Source: Lutibacter sp.
GTDB lineage: Bacteria > Bacteroidota > Bacteroidia > Flavobacteriales > Flavobacteriaceae
Direction: 5' to 3'
Assembly (NCBI GenBank): GCA_002733665.1
Contig: NVWM01000001.1
Span: 1-64,000 of the forward strand
DNA length: 64,000 nt
Shown piece by piece: positions 55,898 through 64,000 of this stretch (its first letter is position 1; the number at the start of each line of letters is the position of its first letter). The notes under the pieces are model-generated. The model searched no databases. It worked only from the letters and a program-made list of their open reading frames with translations, and was not told the origin of the DNA. Position numbers and translations under genes: made by a program.

Positions 55898-55926
55898 CAA
55901 AGTTAACAAATACATTTATTACTCAA
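55898..55926 (-). promoter_or_regulatory. Promoter of the 5'-nucleotidase gene
   Basis: On the minus strand TTG (55924-55926), 18 nt and TAACTTTG (55898-55905) match the consensus. The -33 box is only 11 nt from the divergent gene start at 55937. Confidence 0.65.
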
Positions 55927-55936
55927 TAAATAATTT

Positions 55937-56572
55937 ATGAAATCCATTAACAAAATTCCATTAATCCTACTTATAATTTCTTGTTTTGCATATAATGTAC
56001 ATTCTCAAGAAAAAAAAACTATCAAATATGGTTTTAATTATGGAATTGGCAAACAAGGGAACTTTCCTGTAAGTGATAAAGATTATTTATATGAACTTCA
56101 GTTTTATAAAGGGCAAATAAATTATATATTTAAGACTAAAGGCAAATTCTGTTTTGAATTAAACTTTGAGCCTAGTATTTATATTTCAAAGCATCAGTTA
56201 TTAAACAAGAATTTTATTACGCCATATAGCGGTGATGATTATTTAGAGCGAAGAGAACGATTTACCAAGAAAAAAACAATGAAAGAATATGTTTTAGGCG
56301 TTGGTATTATTGCTAGATATAATCTGGTAGACAATATAAGTATTTATGCTCTTGGTAGTGTTGGTCCAATGATTATTGATACAGAGACTGAAAGAATGGC
56401 AAAAGGATTTGCTTTTTCTGATGTGTTTTCGTTAGGTTTATCATATAAATTAAACTCAATAACTATTGACACACGATATGGTGTGAGACATGTCTCAAAT
56501 TTCAATTTTCAAAACCCAAATAGTGGTTATAATAGCGCCAATTTTGAAATAGGAGTTCTTATTCATCCTTAA
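55937..56572 (+). CDS. PagL-like acyloxyacyl hydrolase (lipid A 3-O-deacylase)
   Basis: PagL removes the 3-O acyl chain of lipid A at the outer membrane. The 211-residue protein has a signal peptide (about 1-23) and beta strands throughout. The C-terminal YGVRHVSNFNFQNPNSGYN contains H185 and S187, which align with the His-x-Ser catalytic pair of PagL. The final strand ends FEIGVLIHP. An uncharacterised barrel is the alternative. It is divergent from the 5'-nucleotidase. Confidence 0.8.
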   Translation: MKSINKIPLILLIISCFAYNVHSQEKKTIKYGFNYGIGKQGNFPVSDKDYLYELQFYKGQINYIFKTKGKFCFELNFEPSIYISKHQLLNKNFITPYSGDDYLERRERFTKKKTMKEYVLGVGIIARYNLVDNISIYALGSVGPMIIDTETERMAKGFAFSDVFSLGLSYKLNSITIDTRYGVRHVSNFNFQNPNSGYNSANFEIGVLIHP

Positions 56573-56674
56573 ACTAGGATAATATTTAACATAAAATTAT
56601 CACTAAAATACGTGGTGTAATTTTATTTTTGTTGAATTAATTTTATAAAATATAAAATCCTTACAATCTGTTAA

Positions 56675-58234
56675 ATGAAAAATTTAAAGCCCTTATTACT
56701 AATTTTTGCAGCAACAATGTTACTTTCTTGTGGAAACACAAAATCTGCAATAAATCAAACAAGTATAAATAACACTACAAACAATGATTTAAAATTTCAT
56801 ATCAATCTAAATGATCGAAAAAATGATACCTATAAAGTTAAAGTAACCGTTCCAAAATTAACTGAAGAAAATAATATTTTTCAGTTTGCTGCTACGGCTC
56901 CAGGAACATACCAAGTTATGGATATTGGTCGTTTTGTACGTTCTTTTAAAGCATTTGATCATAAAGGCCAATTGCTTAAAACGGTAAATATTTCTACAAA
57001 TCAATATCAATTAATAGAACCTGAAAAAGTACATACAATAGTTTATGAAATTGCGGAAACCTATGATACGCCTGTAACAGAACTTCCAATATATCCTATG
57101 GCAGGAACATCGATTGAAGATAATCATTCTTTGATTAACGGTCAAGCCGTTTTTGGGTATTTAAAAGGGATGCAATCTCTACCAATGAATATCAAAATTG
57201 ATTATCCAGAAGAATGGATTGCAGGAACCGCGCTTGAACTTAATGAAGATGGCTCTTATACTGCCAACAATTATGATCATGCTGTCGATTCACCAATTTT
57301 ATTAGGGAACTTAACAAAAGCATCTACAAACGTTCAAGGGACTGTTGTTGATATTTATACCTATTCAGAAAAAGGGTTGGTAAAGTCTTCACAAGTATTA
57401 GAAAGTATGGAAGGAATGCTAAATGCGGCAAGTAAATTTTTAGGCGGTTTACCAGTAGATAGATACACTTTTTTAATACACCTTGAGGAAAACACATTGA
57501 ATCCTAAAGGTGCTTGGGAACATTCATATAGTTCAGAGTATACGTTGGCAGAAAAGCCTTGGGATGATATGAAAAATGGTTTTAAAGATATGGCTGCTCA
57601 TGAGTTTTTCCATGTTGTTACACCATTAAATATCCATAGCGAAATTATTCAAGAGTTTAACTTTATTAAGCCTGTAGCATCTCGTCATTTATGGCTATAT
57701 GAAGGTACAACTGAATGGGCATCTCATATGATGCAAATGCGCTCTGGAGAGAAATCACTTGAAGATTATTTAGCAAACCTTAGAAGAAAAAGTTATATCT
57801 CAAAAAATTATTTTGATGATAGTTTAAGTATTTTAGAATTATCACTGAATTCTTTTAAGCCTGAAACTCAAAAACAATATCCAAATATCTATATGAAAGG
57901 TGCTTTAACTGCTGGATTGTTGGATATTAAACTATTAGAATTATCTAATGGTAAGAGAGGTTTAATCGATGTTGTAAACGAATTGGCAAAAAAGTATGGC
58001 CCAAACAAACCATTTAATGATGCTACTTTCTTTGATGATTTTGTCGATTTTACATATCCAGAGATTGCAGAATTTATGGATTTATATGTCAAAAAAGCAA
58101 CTCCACTACCTTTAATCGAATATTATCAAAAGATTGGTATAATATATGATGCCGAAAAATACTTGTTTGAATTAAATGAAAACGCTTCAGAAAAACAAGT
58201 AGAACTTCGTGAACATTGGATGAAAGCATTGTAA
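56675..58234 (+). CDS. M61 family metallopeptidase lipoprotein
   Basis: M61 glycyl aminopeptidases are zinc enzymes. The 519-residue protein has a lipoprotein signal ending TMLLSCGN. The zinc motif HEFFH (HExxH; in MAAHEFFHVVTPLNIHS, about 308) is followed by WLYEGTTEWASH with the third ligand Glu. Family members often have a C-terminal PDZ domain; this one ends about where the PDZ would start, so it seems to be the short type. It is monocistronic with a clear terminator. Confidence 0.9.
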   Translation: MKNLKPLLLIFAATMLLSCGNTKSAINQTSINNTTNNDLKFHINLNDRKNDTYKVKVTVPKLTEENNIFQFAATAPGTYQVMDIGRFVRSFKAFDHKGQLLKTVNISTNQYQLIEPEKVHTIVYEIAETYDTPVTELPIYPMAGTSIEDNHSLINGQAVFGYLKGMQSLPMNIKIDYPEEWIAGTALELNEDGSYTANNYDHAVDSPILLGNLTKASTNVQGTVVDIYTYSEKGLVKSSQVLESMEGMLNAASKFLGGLPVDRYTFLIHLEENTLNPKGAWEHSYSSEYTLAEKPWDDMKNGFKDMAAHEFFHVVTPLNIHSEIIQEFNFIKPVASRHLWLYEGTTEWASHMMQMRSGEKSLEDYLANLRRKSYISKNYFDDSLSILELSLNSFKPETQKQYPNIYMKGALTAGLLDIKLLELSNGKRGLIDVVNELAKKYGPNKPFNDATFFDDFVDFTYPEIAEFMDLYVKKATPLPLIEYYQKIGIIYDAEKYLFELNENASEKQVELREHWMKAL

Positions 58235-58240
58235 AATTTA

Positions 58241-58270
58241 AAACTCTTAGAAATTTCTAAGAGTTTTTTT
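58241..58270 (+). terminator. Terminator of the M61 peptidase gene
   Basis: AAACTCTTAGAAATTTCTAA pairs with itself around AAATTT and is followed by GAGTTTTTTT. It lies 7 nt past the stop. Confidence 0.85.
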
Positions 58271-58295
58271 ATGCCAATTGTTTACATTTGCAACA

Positions 58296-58751
58296 ATGCA
58301 AAAAAAGATAAACATACAAAACAAAAAAGCACGATTTGAATATGAAATTCTTGATGTTTATACTGCTGGAATTAAATTAAGTGGTACAGAAATCAAAAGT
58401 GTTAGATTAAGTAAAGCACGTATTACTGAGAGTTTTTGTGAGTTTAATGAAGCAGGAGAACTGTTTGTTATTAATATGTTTATTGAAGAGTATTCGCATG
58501 GAAGTCATTACAATCATAAGCCAAAAAGTGCACGTAAACTGCTCTTAAATAAGCGTGAACTTAAAAAACTGCAAAAAGAAATTCAGAATGTCGGCTTGAC
58601 AATTATTCCTATAAAACTTTTTATGACAGATAAAGGTTGGGCTAAATTAAATATTGCATTGTGTAGAGGAAAAAAACTCCATGATAAGAGAGAAACTATG
58701 AAAGATCGTGATAGCAAGCGTGAATTAGCACGAATTAAAAAAGACTTTTAA
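58296..58751 (+). CDS. smpB: SsrA-binding protein
   Basis: SmpB carries tmRNA to stalled ribosomes. The start at 58296 (MQKKINIQNKKARFEYEI) gives 151 residues, the usual size; an earlier TTG-initiated frame is rejected. Motifs YTAGIKLSGTEIKSVR (about 25-40), SHYNHKPKSARKLLLNKREL and the basic C-terminus KKLHDKRETMKDRDSKRELAR are typical. A TACATTTG -7-like box ends 5 nt before the ATG, so the transcript may be nearly leaderless. The stop overlaps the start of the UbiA-type gene (TAATG). Confidence 0.95.
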   Translation: MQKKINIQNKKARFEYEILDVYTAGIKLSGTEIKSVRLSKARITESFCEFNEAGELFVINMFIEEYSHGSHYNHKPKSARKLLLNKRELKKLQKEIQNVGLTIIPIKLFMTDKGWAKLNIALCRGKKLHDKRETMKDRDSKRELARIKKDF

Positions 58752-59683
58752 TGAAATTTGTGGCGTTTTTCAACTTGATACGATGGAAAAACTTGCTACT
58801 TATTGCATTGATGCAAATATTAATTGAATTTTACTTTTTAAACGGTTTTGACTTTCAAACACTACTTTCAGATTCATCTTTCTATTTATTAGTTTTCCCA
58901 ACAATAACAATCACTGCTTCAGGATATATTATCAATGATATTATTGATTTAAAAATTGATGCTATTAACAAACCAAGTAAAGTAATTGTTGGTAATAAAA
59001 TTTCGATTTTGAATGCAAAAAAATGCTATATACTACTTACAAGTATTGGAATTTTGGCAGGAATCTATGTGTCATTCAAAATAGGAAAACCATTTTTAAG
59101 CCTTTTGTTTATAGGAGTTTCTTCACTCTTATTTATTTATTCAAAGTTTCTAAAAGGGAAGGTTTTAATAGGAAATATTATAGTTTCACTTCTTTTAGCA
59201 TTCAGTATTTTAATACTTTTAATTTTTGATATTCCTATAGAAATGAATTCTAAGCAATGGGATATATATTTAAAAATTAAATTTACCATTGTAATCTATG
59301 CTGTCTTTGCTTTCTTATTAAATTTCACCAGAGAAATCATAAAAGATATTGAAGATGTTGATGGAGATTATAGTGAATGCTTAAAAACATTACCAATAGT
59401 TTTTGGTAGAAAAGTTGCTCGTAATTTTGCAATTTTTATCAGTGTAATTAGTATTTACTTGCTCATTTTTACAACTGCAAGTCTAATAGAAATAAAAACA
59501 ATTGGATTTTTATATATTTTTGTATTCGTGTTCTCTCCTCTACTCTATTTTATAGTTAGACTGTGGAATGCAAAAACTAAAAAGCAATACTCCTTTTTAA
59601 GTAATTTATTGAAAATCATAATTCTCTTTGGAATTCTCTCTATACCCATCATCTCAAATCTCCTGAAAAATGCTTTCAACTAA
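58751..59683 (+). CDS. UbiA-superfamily prenyltransferase
   Basis: This is a membrane prenyltransferase of 310 residues with about eight to nine helices. The two Asp-rich motifs NDIIDLKID (about 62-70) and DIEDVDGDY (about 201-209) bind the prenyl diphosphate. The group is often annotated geranylgeranylglycerol-phosphate geranylgeranyltransferase-like in Flavobacteriaceae, but the acceptor is not known. It overlaps smpB at its start by one base and maf at its end by 14 nt, so the three are one operon. Confidence 0.9.
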   Translation: MKFVAFFNLIRWKNLLLIALMQILIEFYFLNGFDFQTLLSDSSFYLLVFPTITITASGYIINDIIDLKIDAINKPSKVIVGNKISILNAKKCYILLTSIGILAGIYVSFKIGKPFLSLLFIGVSSLLFIYSKFLKGKVLIGNIIVSLLLAFSILILLIFDIPIEMNSKQWDIYLKIKFTIVIYAVFAFLLNFTREIIKDIEDVDGDYSECLKTLPIVFGRKVARNFAIFISVISIYLLIFTTASLIEIKTIGFLYIFVFVFSPLLYFIVRLWNAKTKKQYSFLSNLLKIIILFGILSIPIISNLLKNAFN

Positions 59684-60248
59684 ACTAAAAAAATACAATC
59701 TCATACTTGCTTCAGGTTCGCCAAGAAGACAACAATTTTTAAAAGATTTAATGCTTGATTTCACTATTGAAGTAAAAGAAGTCGAGGAAATCTATCCAAA
59801 AGATCTAAAAGGAAGTGAAATCACAGATTTTTTAGCAGAATTAAAAGCAAACGCATTTAATAATTTAAAAAATAATGATATCTTAATCACTTCAGATACA
59901 ATAGTTTGGATGAATGGTAATGCAATCGGAAAACCAAAAGACAGAAATGACGCTATCAAGATATTTAAGGAATTATCAGGAAAGAAACATCAAGTAATTA
60001 CGTCAATTTGTATTAAAACAATTAATGAAACAAAGATTATAAATGACAAAACAAATGTTTATTTCAAAGAGCTATCTGATAAAGAAATAGCATTTTATAT
60101 TGATAATTTTCATCCTTATGATAAGGCTGGAGGCTATGGGATACAAGATTGGATAGGTTATATTGGTGTTGAAAAAATTGAAGGAAGTTTTTTTAATGTT
60201 ATGGGATTACCTGTTCATAAGTTATATACAGAATTGTCAAAATTCTAA
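59670..60248 (+). CDS. maf: Maf family nucleotide pyrophosphatase
   Basis: Maf proteins hydrolyse dTTP/UTP or modified nucleotides and prevent their incorporation. The 192-residue protein has the signature LILASGSPRRQQFL (about 11-24) and TSDTIVWMNGNAIGKPKD. The segment YDKAGGYGIQDWIGYIGVEKIEGSFFNVMGLP (about 149-180, in parts) is the family's conserved C-terminal block. The start overlaps the UbiA-type gene by 14 nt. An Arg (SPRR) where dTTPase YhdE has a similar residue does not settle substrate preference. Confidence 0.95.
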   Translation: MLSTKLKKYNLILASGSPRRQQFLKDLMLDFTIEVKEVEEIYPKDLKGSEITDFLAELKANAFNNLKNNDILITSDTIVWMNGNAIGKPKDRNDAIKIFKELSGKKHQVITSICIKTINETKIINDKTNVYFKELSDKEIAFYIDNFHPYDKAGGYGIQDWIGYIGVEKIEGSFFNVMGLPVHKLYTELSKF

Positions 60249-60303
60249 TTTTTAATTTATTATAAACCATTATTTTTGCTAAAACAACACAACTAAAAAC
60301 ACA

Positions 60304-61257
60304 ATGAAAAAATACACTTTCACAGAAAAAAAAGATACACGATCAGGTTTTGGAGATGGATTAACACATTTAGGACGTACAAACCCTAATGTAGTTGCTT
60401 TATGTGCCGATTTAATTGGTTCTTTAAAAATGCAAACATTTATTGATGAGAATCCTGAGCGATTTTTTCAAATTGGAATTGCCGAGGCTAATATGATGGG
60501 AATAGCTGCTGGTTTAACTATTGGAGGGAAAATTCCATTTACAGGAACTTTTGCTAATTTTTCTACTGGAAGGGTATATGACCAAATCCGTCAATCAATT
60601 GCATATTCAGGTAAAAATGTAAAAATTTGTGCTTCACATGCAGGTTTAACTCTTGGTGAAGATGGTGCAACTCACCAAATATTAGAAGATATTGGATTGA
60701 TGAAAATGCTTCCAGGAATGACTGTTATAAATCCTTGTGATTACAATCAAACCAAAGCAGCAACTATTGCAATAGCAGATCATGAAGGTCCTGTATATTT
60801 AAGGTTTGGTAGACCAAAAGTTCCGGTTTTTATGCCTGAAGGACAGAAATTTGAAATTGGAAAAGCAATACAATTAACTGAAGGAACAGATGTTACAATT
60901 GTTGCTACTGGACATTTAGTTTGGGAAGCATTACAAGCATCTGAACAATTAGAAAAATTAGGGATTTCTGCTGAAGTTATCAATATACATACTATAAAGC
61001 CTTTAGATGAAGAAGCTATCTTAAAATCAGTTTCAAAAACTGGTTGTATAGTTACTGCCGAAGAACACAATAAATTTGGAGGTCTTGGAGAAAGTGTTTC
61101 AAGAACATTGGCTCTCAACAATCCTACACCACAAGAATTTGTTGCTGTAAACGATAGTTTTGGTGAATCTGGAACTCCAGATCAACTTATGAAAAAATAT
61201 GGATTAAGTTCAAATGATGTTGTAAAAGCTGCTCAAAAAGTAATTTCAAGAAAATAA
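60304..61257 (+). CDS. Transketolase, C-terminal subunit (split form)
   Basis: The 317-residue protein carries the pyrimidine-binding and C-terminal domains of transketolase. It has ADLIGSLKMQTFIDENPERFF (two parts), GIAEANMMGIAAGLTIGG (about 60-77, with the catalytic Glu), and SHAGLTLGEDGATHQ (about 117-131). It has no TPP-binding N-terminal half and needs a separate N-terminal subunit. In many Flavobacteriaceae that gene is immediately upstream; here the upstream gene is maf and no partner is in the window. A TATTTTTG -7-like box lies at 60271-60278. Confidence 0.9.
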   Translation: MKKYTFTEKKDTRSGFGDGLTHLGRTNPNVVALCADLIGSLKMQTFIDENPERFFQIGIAEANMMGIAAGLTIGGKIPFTGTFANFSTGRVYDQIRQSIAYSGKNVKICASHAGLTLGEDGATHQILEDIGLMKMLPGMTVINPCDYNQTKAATIAIADHEGPVYLRFGRPKVPVFMPEGQKFEIGKAIQLTEGTDVTIVATGHLVWEALQASEQLEKLGISAEVINIHTIKPLDEEAILKSVSKTGCIVTAEEHNKFGGLGESVSRTLALNNPTPQEFVAVNDSFGESGTPDQLMKKYGLSSNDVVKAAQKVISRK

Positions 61258-61307
61258 ATTGGCACGATTTTCGTTAAACAACTATAAATCTTAAAATTTA
61301 TAAAATT

Positions 61308-61874
61308 ATGAAGAAAGTATTTATTGCATGTGCAATTTTTTGTGGTGCTTATTTAACTAGTAACGCACAATTTGGAGTAAAAGGAGGTTTAAACTATAAT
61401 TCTAATGGTGACCTCAAAGAATTAAGTCAAGACATTAAGTCTGATGGAAAAATTGGATATCACGTAGGAATCATTTACCAAACAAAAGGTTCAGGTTTTT
61501 ACTTAAGACCAGAGTTAGTATATACATCTACAAAAAGTAAGTATACTAGTAAGGGTGAATTTACTATGAATAAAATTGACATGCCTATCCTGTTAGGTTA
61601 TCATGTTTTTAAACCAGTAAGTATTTTTGCAGGCCCTTCTCTTCAATATATTTTAGATACTGATTTAAAAGGATTTAATTTGAATGATGCTGAAAATGAT
61701 TTTACAGTTGGAATTCAATTTGGTGCTGCTGTAGAACTTGGAGAAAAACTTTCTATTGATTTGAGATATGAAAAAGGGTTGTCTGATAATCTAGTTGAAA
61801 TTAGTGGTATTGATGGAGATCGAATTGACTCAAGACCAACACAATTAATTGTAGGATTGGCATTCAAATTTTAA
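61308..61874 (+). CDS. Outer-membrane beta-barrel protein (PorT-like family)
   Basis: This 188-residue protein has a signal peptide (MKKVFIACAIFCGAYLTSNAQ) and eight-strand patterning. It has GVKGGLNYNSNGD at the mature start, SIFAGPSLQYILDTDL in the middle and ends LIVGLAFKF with a terminal Phe. It belongs to the widespread Bacteroidota small-barrel group; function unknown. It is probably monocistronic, convergent with the FKBP gene across a shared terminator. Confidence 0.87.
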   Translation: MKKVFIACAIFCGAYLTSNAQFGVKGGLNYNSNGDLKELSQDIKSDGKIGYHVGIIYQTKGSGFYLRPELVYTSTKSKYTSKGEFTMNKIDMPILLGYHVFKPVSIFAGPSLQYILDTDLKGFNLNDAENDFTVGIQFGAAVELGEKLSIDLRYEKGLSDNLVEISGIDGDRIDSRPTQLIVGLAFKF

Positions 61875-61893
61875 AAAAAGTTTCTTTAAATAA

Positions 61894-61923
61894 AAAATCC
61901 TGTAATTTCTTACAGGATTTTTT
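61894..61923. terminator. Bidirectional terminator between barrel and FKBP genes
   Basis: AAAATCCTGTAA and TTACAGGATTTT form a stem with a 4-nt loop. Poly-A on one side and poly-T on the other make it work both ways. Confidence 0.92.
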
Positions 61924-61943
61924 TTGTGATATAAAGTGTATTA

Positions 61944-62783
61944 TTAACTATCTGAATCTAAATAATTTGGCGTTCCATCATTATCATCATCATCATTTCG
62001 TGGGTCACCATCACCATTAGTGTCTTCATTTATTGTTTGTATCCCATCTCCATCATCATCAGTATCTGTAAAGTTAGGGATTAAATCCTCATCAGTATCG
62101 TCATTAGTTACATCTCCATCACCGTCAATATCTTCATCATTTGAAAGAACACCATCACCATCATGATCTGCAGCAGTTGCATATTGAACAGCAATTTTAA
62201 AAATTAATGGCTCACTTTGTGGAATTAATAATTGAGGAGCATTTCTATATCCTAGTCCTGAAGGAATAAATAAAAATCCATTGCTAAAATCAACAAACTC
62301 AAGTGGTTGATTTGGCATAGAAATATTTGTTCCTCCTTTAAAATTCGGAATACCATATGTCCAACCCTTTACAACACCTGTCAAGTTAATCCATGGATTT
62401 CCAACAGCAAGTGAAGGGCGGTCGTCAAATATAGTACCGTCTAATAATTCCCCTCTATAAGTAACCAAAACATTATCTACTTGTGATGGCTGATAGCCAA
62501 CTCCTTGTTCTGAGACTATATAATATAATTTATAATCAACCTCATTTTCAACAATATCAATTGTAATAATTTGATCAGAAAATGGAGTTTGTCCTGCATC
62601 TACTACTTTTATAGAATCTAATGCAGCATTATAATAATGTGTTTGCATGTATTCAACCAGTTTTGCATCATCCACAATTGCTTGTCCAGCATGATCAAAA
62701 ATAAATTGTTGATTCGTGTCATCATTACATGAAAAAATTGTTAATGCTAGCGCAAAAACTAAACCTATGTTTTTTATATTCAT
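61944..62783 (-). CDS. FKBP-type peptidyl-prolyl isomerase lipoprotein with calcium-binding tail repeats
   Basis: The start at 62783 gives a lipoprotein signal (MNIKNIGLVFALALTIFSCN) and 279 residues. The FKBP domain spans about 90-205 with DNVLVTYRGELLDGTIFDD, a VVKGWTYGIPNFKGG stretch and SGLGYRNAPQ. The last ~70 residues are DxDxDG repeats (DHDGDGVLSNDED, DIDGDGDVTND and others), resembling thrombospondin type-3 calcium sites. Such proteins are common in gliding Bacteroidota, where they help fold surface proteins; that role is inferred. It is divergent from the S4 gene. Confidence 0.92.
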   Translation of the reverse strand: MNIKNIGLVFALALTIFSCNDDTNQQFIFDHAGQAIVDDAKLVEYMQTHYYNAALDSIKVVDAGQTPFSDQIITIDIVENEVDYKLYYIVSEQGVGYQPSQVDNVLVTYRGELLDGTIFDDRPSLAVGNPWINLTGVVKGWTYGIPNFKGGTNISMPNQPLEFVDFSNGFLFIPSGLGYRNAPQLLIPQSEPLIFKIAVQYATAADHDGDGVLSNDEDIDGDGDVTNDDTDEDLIPNFTDTDDDGDGIQTINEDTNGDGDPRNDDDDNDGTPNYLDSDS

Positions 62784-62862
62784 TTTTAAACTTAATTTAA
62801 GTGCGCAAGATACAATTTTCATACCTTTGTTAAAAGACAAACGTGAAAATTTAACTTTTTGT

Positions 62863-63231
62863 ATGAGAATTGATAAATATTTATGGTGTACACGCTATTT
62901 CAAAACAAGAAATATAGCAACGGAAGCCTGTAAAAAAGGACATATTCGTATAAATAATAGTGTTGCAAAACCATCAAAAGAAGTTTTTAATGGAGAGCAA
63001 ATAACTATTCGCAAGAACCAGATCAATTACCAAATTGTTATTTTAGATATTCCGAACAGTCGAGTTGGTGCTAAATTAGTTGACTTATACCGAAAAGATA
63101 CGACTCCAAAAGAAGAGTTTGAAAGACAAGATTTATTAAAATACTCTAAAGATTATTATCGTAAAAAAGGAATGGGAAGACCTACAAAAAAAGATAGAAG
63201 AGATATTGATGAGTACCATGAAGAACCATAA
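62863..63231 (+). CDS. S4-domain RNA-binding protein (Hsp15/HslR-like)
   Basis: HslR recycles 50S subunits with peptidyl-tRNA. The start at 62863 (MRIDKYLWCTRYFKTR) gives 122 residues and the typical first S4 helix. Open frame upstream overlaps the divergent FKBP gene and is discarded. The S4 domain covers about 1-60 (ACKKGHIRINNSVAKPS). A basic C-terminal tail has KKGMGRPTKKDRRDIDEY. A TACCTTTG -7-like box is at 62822-62829. Confidence 0.92.
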   Translation: MRIDKYLWCTRYFKTRNIATEACKKGHIRINNSVAKPSKEVFNGEQITIRKNQINYQIVILDIPNSRVGAKLVDLYRKDTTPKEEFERQDLLKYSKDYYRKKGMGRPTKKDRRDIDEYHEEP

Positions 63232-63314
63232 ACAAATATGCTAAAACTTTATCACTCAAAGAAATGATAAATTGCGAACAAAATGTGACCATTGAAAAAC
63301 AATAAATAATACCC

Positions 63315-63812
63315 ATGAAAAGCACAATAATACTTAGCAACAACCAAATAAATCATATAATCAAGAGAATTGCTTATCAAATAATAGAGGTAAACAATAA
63401 TGAAAAGGAGATTATTCTTGCTGGAATTACTGGAAATGGATTTCTTTTTGCAAAAAAAATAAAAACAACACTTAATTCTATTTCTTCAATAGATGTTATT
63501 TTATGTGAAGTGATAATAGACAAACAAAACCCTTTAAATCAAGTAACAACTTCTATTGAATCTGAGAAGTATAAAAAGAAATCTTTAGTCTTGGTTGATG
63601 ATGTTTTAAATTCTGGGACAACTTTAATCTATGCGATTAAACATTTTCTTGAAGTTCCATTAAAACAATTTAAAACGGCAGTTTTGGTTAATAGAAATCA
63701 CAAAAAATATCCTGTAAAGGCAGATTTTAAAGGGATTTCTTTATCTACAACTATTGACAGTAATATTACTGTTGAGTTTAAAGGAAAATCAACAATTGCC
63801 TATTTAGATTAA
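63315..63812 (+). CDS. Phosphoribosyltransferase domain protein (PyrR-like)
   Basis: This is a 165-residue type I phosphoribosyltransferase. The PRPP motif is VLVDDVLNSGTTLIYAI (about 92-108) with two Asp and the Thr/Gly loop. The N-terminal ILAGITGNGFLFAKKI is the PPi loop. It resembles PyrR or a pyrimidine/purine salvage enzyme. A regulatory role is not shown; no pyr genes are near. It overlaps the end of aroK by 9 nt in convergent orientation. Confidence 0.88.
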   Translation: MKSTIILSNNQINHIIKRIAYQIIEVNNNEKEIILAGITGNGFLFAKKIKTTLNSISSIDVILCEVIIDKQNPLNQVTTSIESEKYKKKSLVLVDDVLNSGTTLIYAIKHFLEVPLKQFKTAVLVNRNHKKYPVKADFKGISLSTTIDSNITVEFKGKSTIAYLD

Positions 63813-64000
63813 CTTATCCTTAATTTCTTCTACAATTTCGTTGATAATCTTGTCATCAGTATTTATTGAATGAATTGATTGCTCATAGAATGAAGTTCGT
63901 TCAAATAAATGCTTCGCGATAAATTCTTTTAAATTTTCTAATTTCAAATTTGCAATTAAAGGACGGCTTTTTCGCTGTCTTTTTAACCGATTATAAAGTG
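63804..64000 (-). CDS. aroK: Shikimate kinase, C-terminal part (continues outside the window)
   Basis: The frame reads LYNRLKRQRKSRPLIANLKL, then ...KEFIAKHLFERTSFYEQSI... and ends EEIKDKLI. This is the LID and C-terminal helix of shikimate kinase; the R-RPLI segment contacts ATP and shikimate. The P-loop and N-terminus lie beyond the right edge. About 64 codons are visible. Confidence 0.88.
   Translation of the reverse strand, partial: LYNRLKRQRKSRPLIANLKLENLKEFIAKHLFERTSFYEQSIHSINTDDKIINEIVEEIKDKLI

Noticed and set aside
58272-58296. Full promoter for smpB.
   Set aside because: A -7-like TACATTTG is present but no -33 box at the right distance, so only noted with the gene.
62716-62862. 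N-terminal extension of the S4 protein.
   Set aside because: Overlaps the divergent FKBP gene start and lies before the S4 domain and the likely promoter.

Overview
The window looks like part of the chromosome of a marine-type Flavobacteriaceae (Bacteroidota). The DNA is AT-rich and promoters are of the Bacteroidota type (TTG/TTTG, about 19 bp, then TAnnTTTG). Many exported proteins start with short MKK-type signal peptides or lipoprotein signals. Several gene neighbourhoods are also typical of the family: dnaJ-grpE, murA-DUF4290, serC-serA-DUF1015-yggS, and an FKBP lipoprotein with calcium-binding tail repeats. No tRNA, rRNA, CRISPR array or prophage was recognised.

Layout. 1-9.2 kb (minus strand) is housekeeping: aconitase, RNase P RNA, DnaJ/GrpE, MurA, DUF4290 and a UvrD/PcrA helicase. 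9.3-16.4 kb holds a FadL-type porin, two tandem genes for small peptides that look like lasso-peptide precursors, and a vitamin B12 uptake locus: a BtuB-like receptor under a cobalamin riboswitch, with a divergent BtuF-like lipoprotein. 16.4-19.4 kb is a disturbed region. A Bcr/CflA-type drug exporter is followed by a REP-associated (RAYT) transposase between 24-bp inverted repeats, then a diverged second copy of the exporter's 3' end, then an unknown membrane protein. 19.4-28.5 kb (minus) has an S9 peptidase, an MscS channel, topoisomerase IV (parE-parC) and YchF. 28.5-41.3 kb (mostly plus) has a sirtuin, a ferredoxin, a LuxC-like reductase, serine biosynthesis, PLP homeostasis, a DnaQ/GIY-YIG nuclease, an ion channel, miaA and a DEAD-box helicase.

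41.4-48.9 kb is the accessory segment. It contains a short transcription unit for a 36-residue peptide, gene remnants, orphan genes, and a two-gene module: a DUF2130 protein with a PD-(D/E)XK-like signature followed by an 872-residue ATPase resembling RloC/PrrC with a zinc hook. This is the best candidate for an anti-phage system here. 49-64 kb returns to core genes: guaB, ferritin, an FMN-binding protein with a porin, 5'-nucleotidase, a PagL-like deacylase, an M61 peptidase, smpB, a UbiA-type prenyltransferase, maf, the C-terminal half of a transketolase, an FKBP lipoprotein, an S4 protein, a phosphoribosyltransferase and the end of aroK.

The strongest leads are: (1) the tandem lasso-like precursors, each with Thr at -2 and Glu at core position 9, the first also carrying ten AACA units directly after the start codon, a possible phase-variation switch; (2) the DUF2130/RloC-like module; (3) the RAYT element sitting between two copies of the exporter 3' end. 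Several families of palindromic intergenic repeats are scattered through the window, and one hairpin is repeated inside the RNase P RNA. All functional calls rest on motifs read by eye; no database search was possible.
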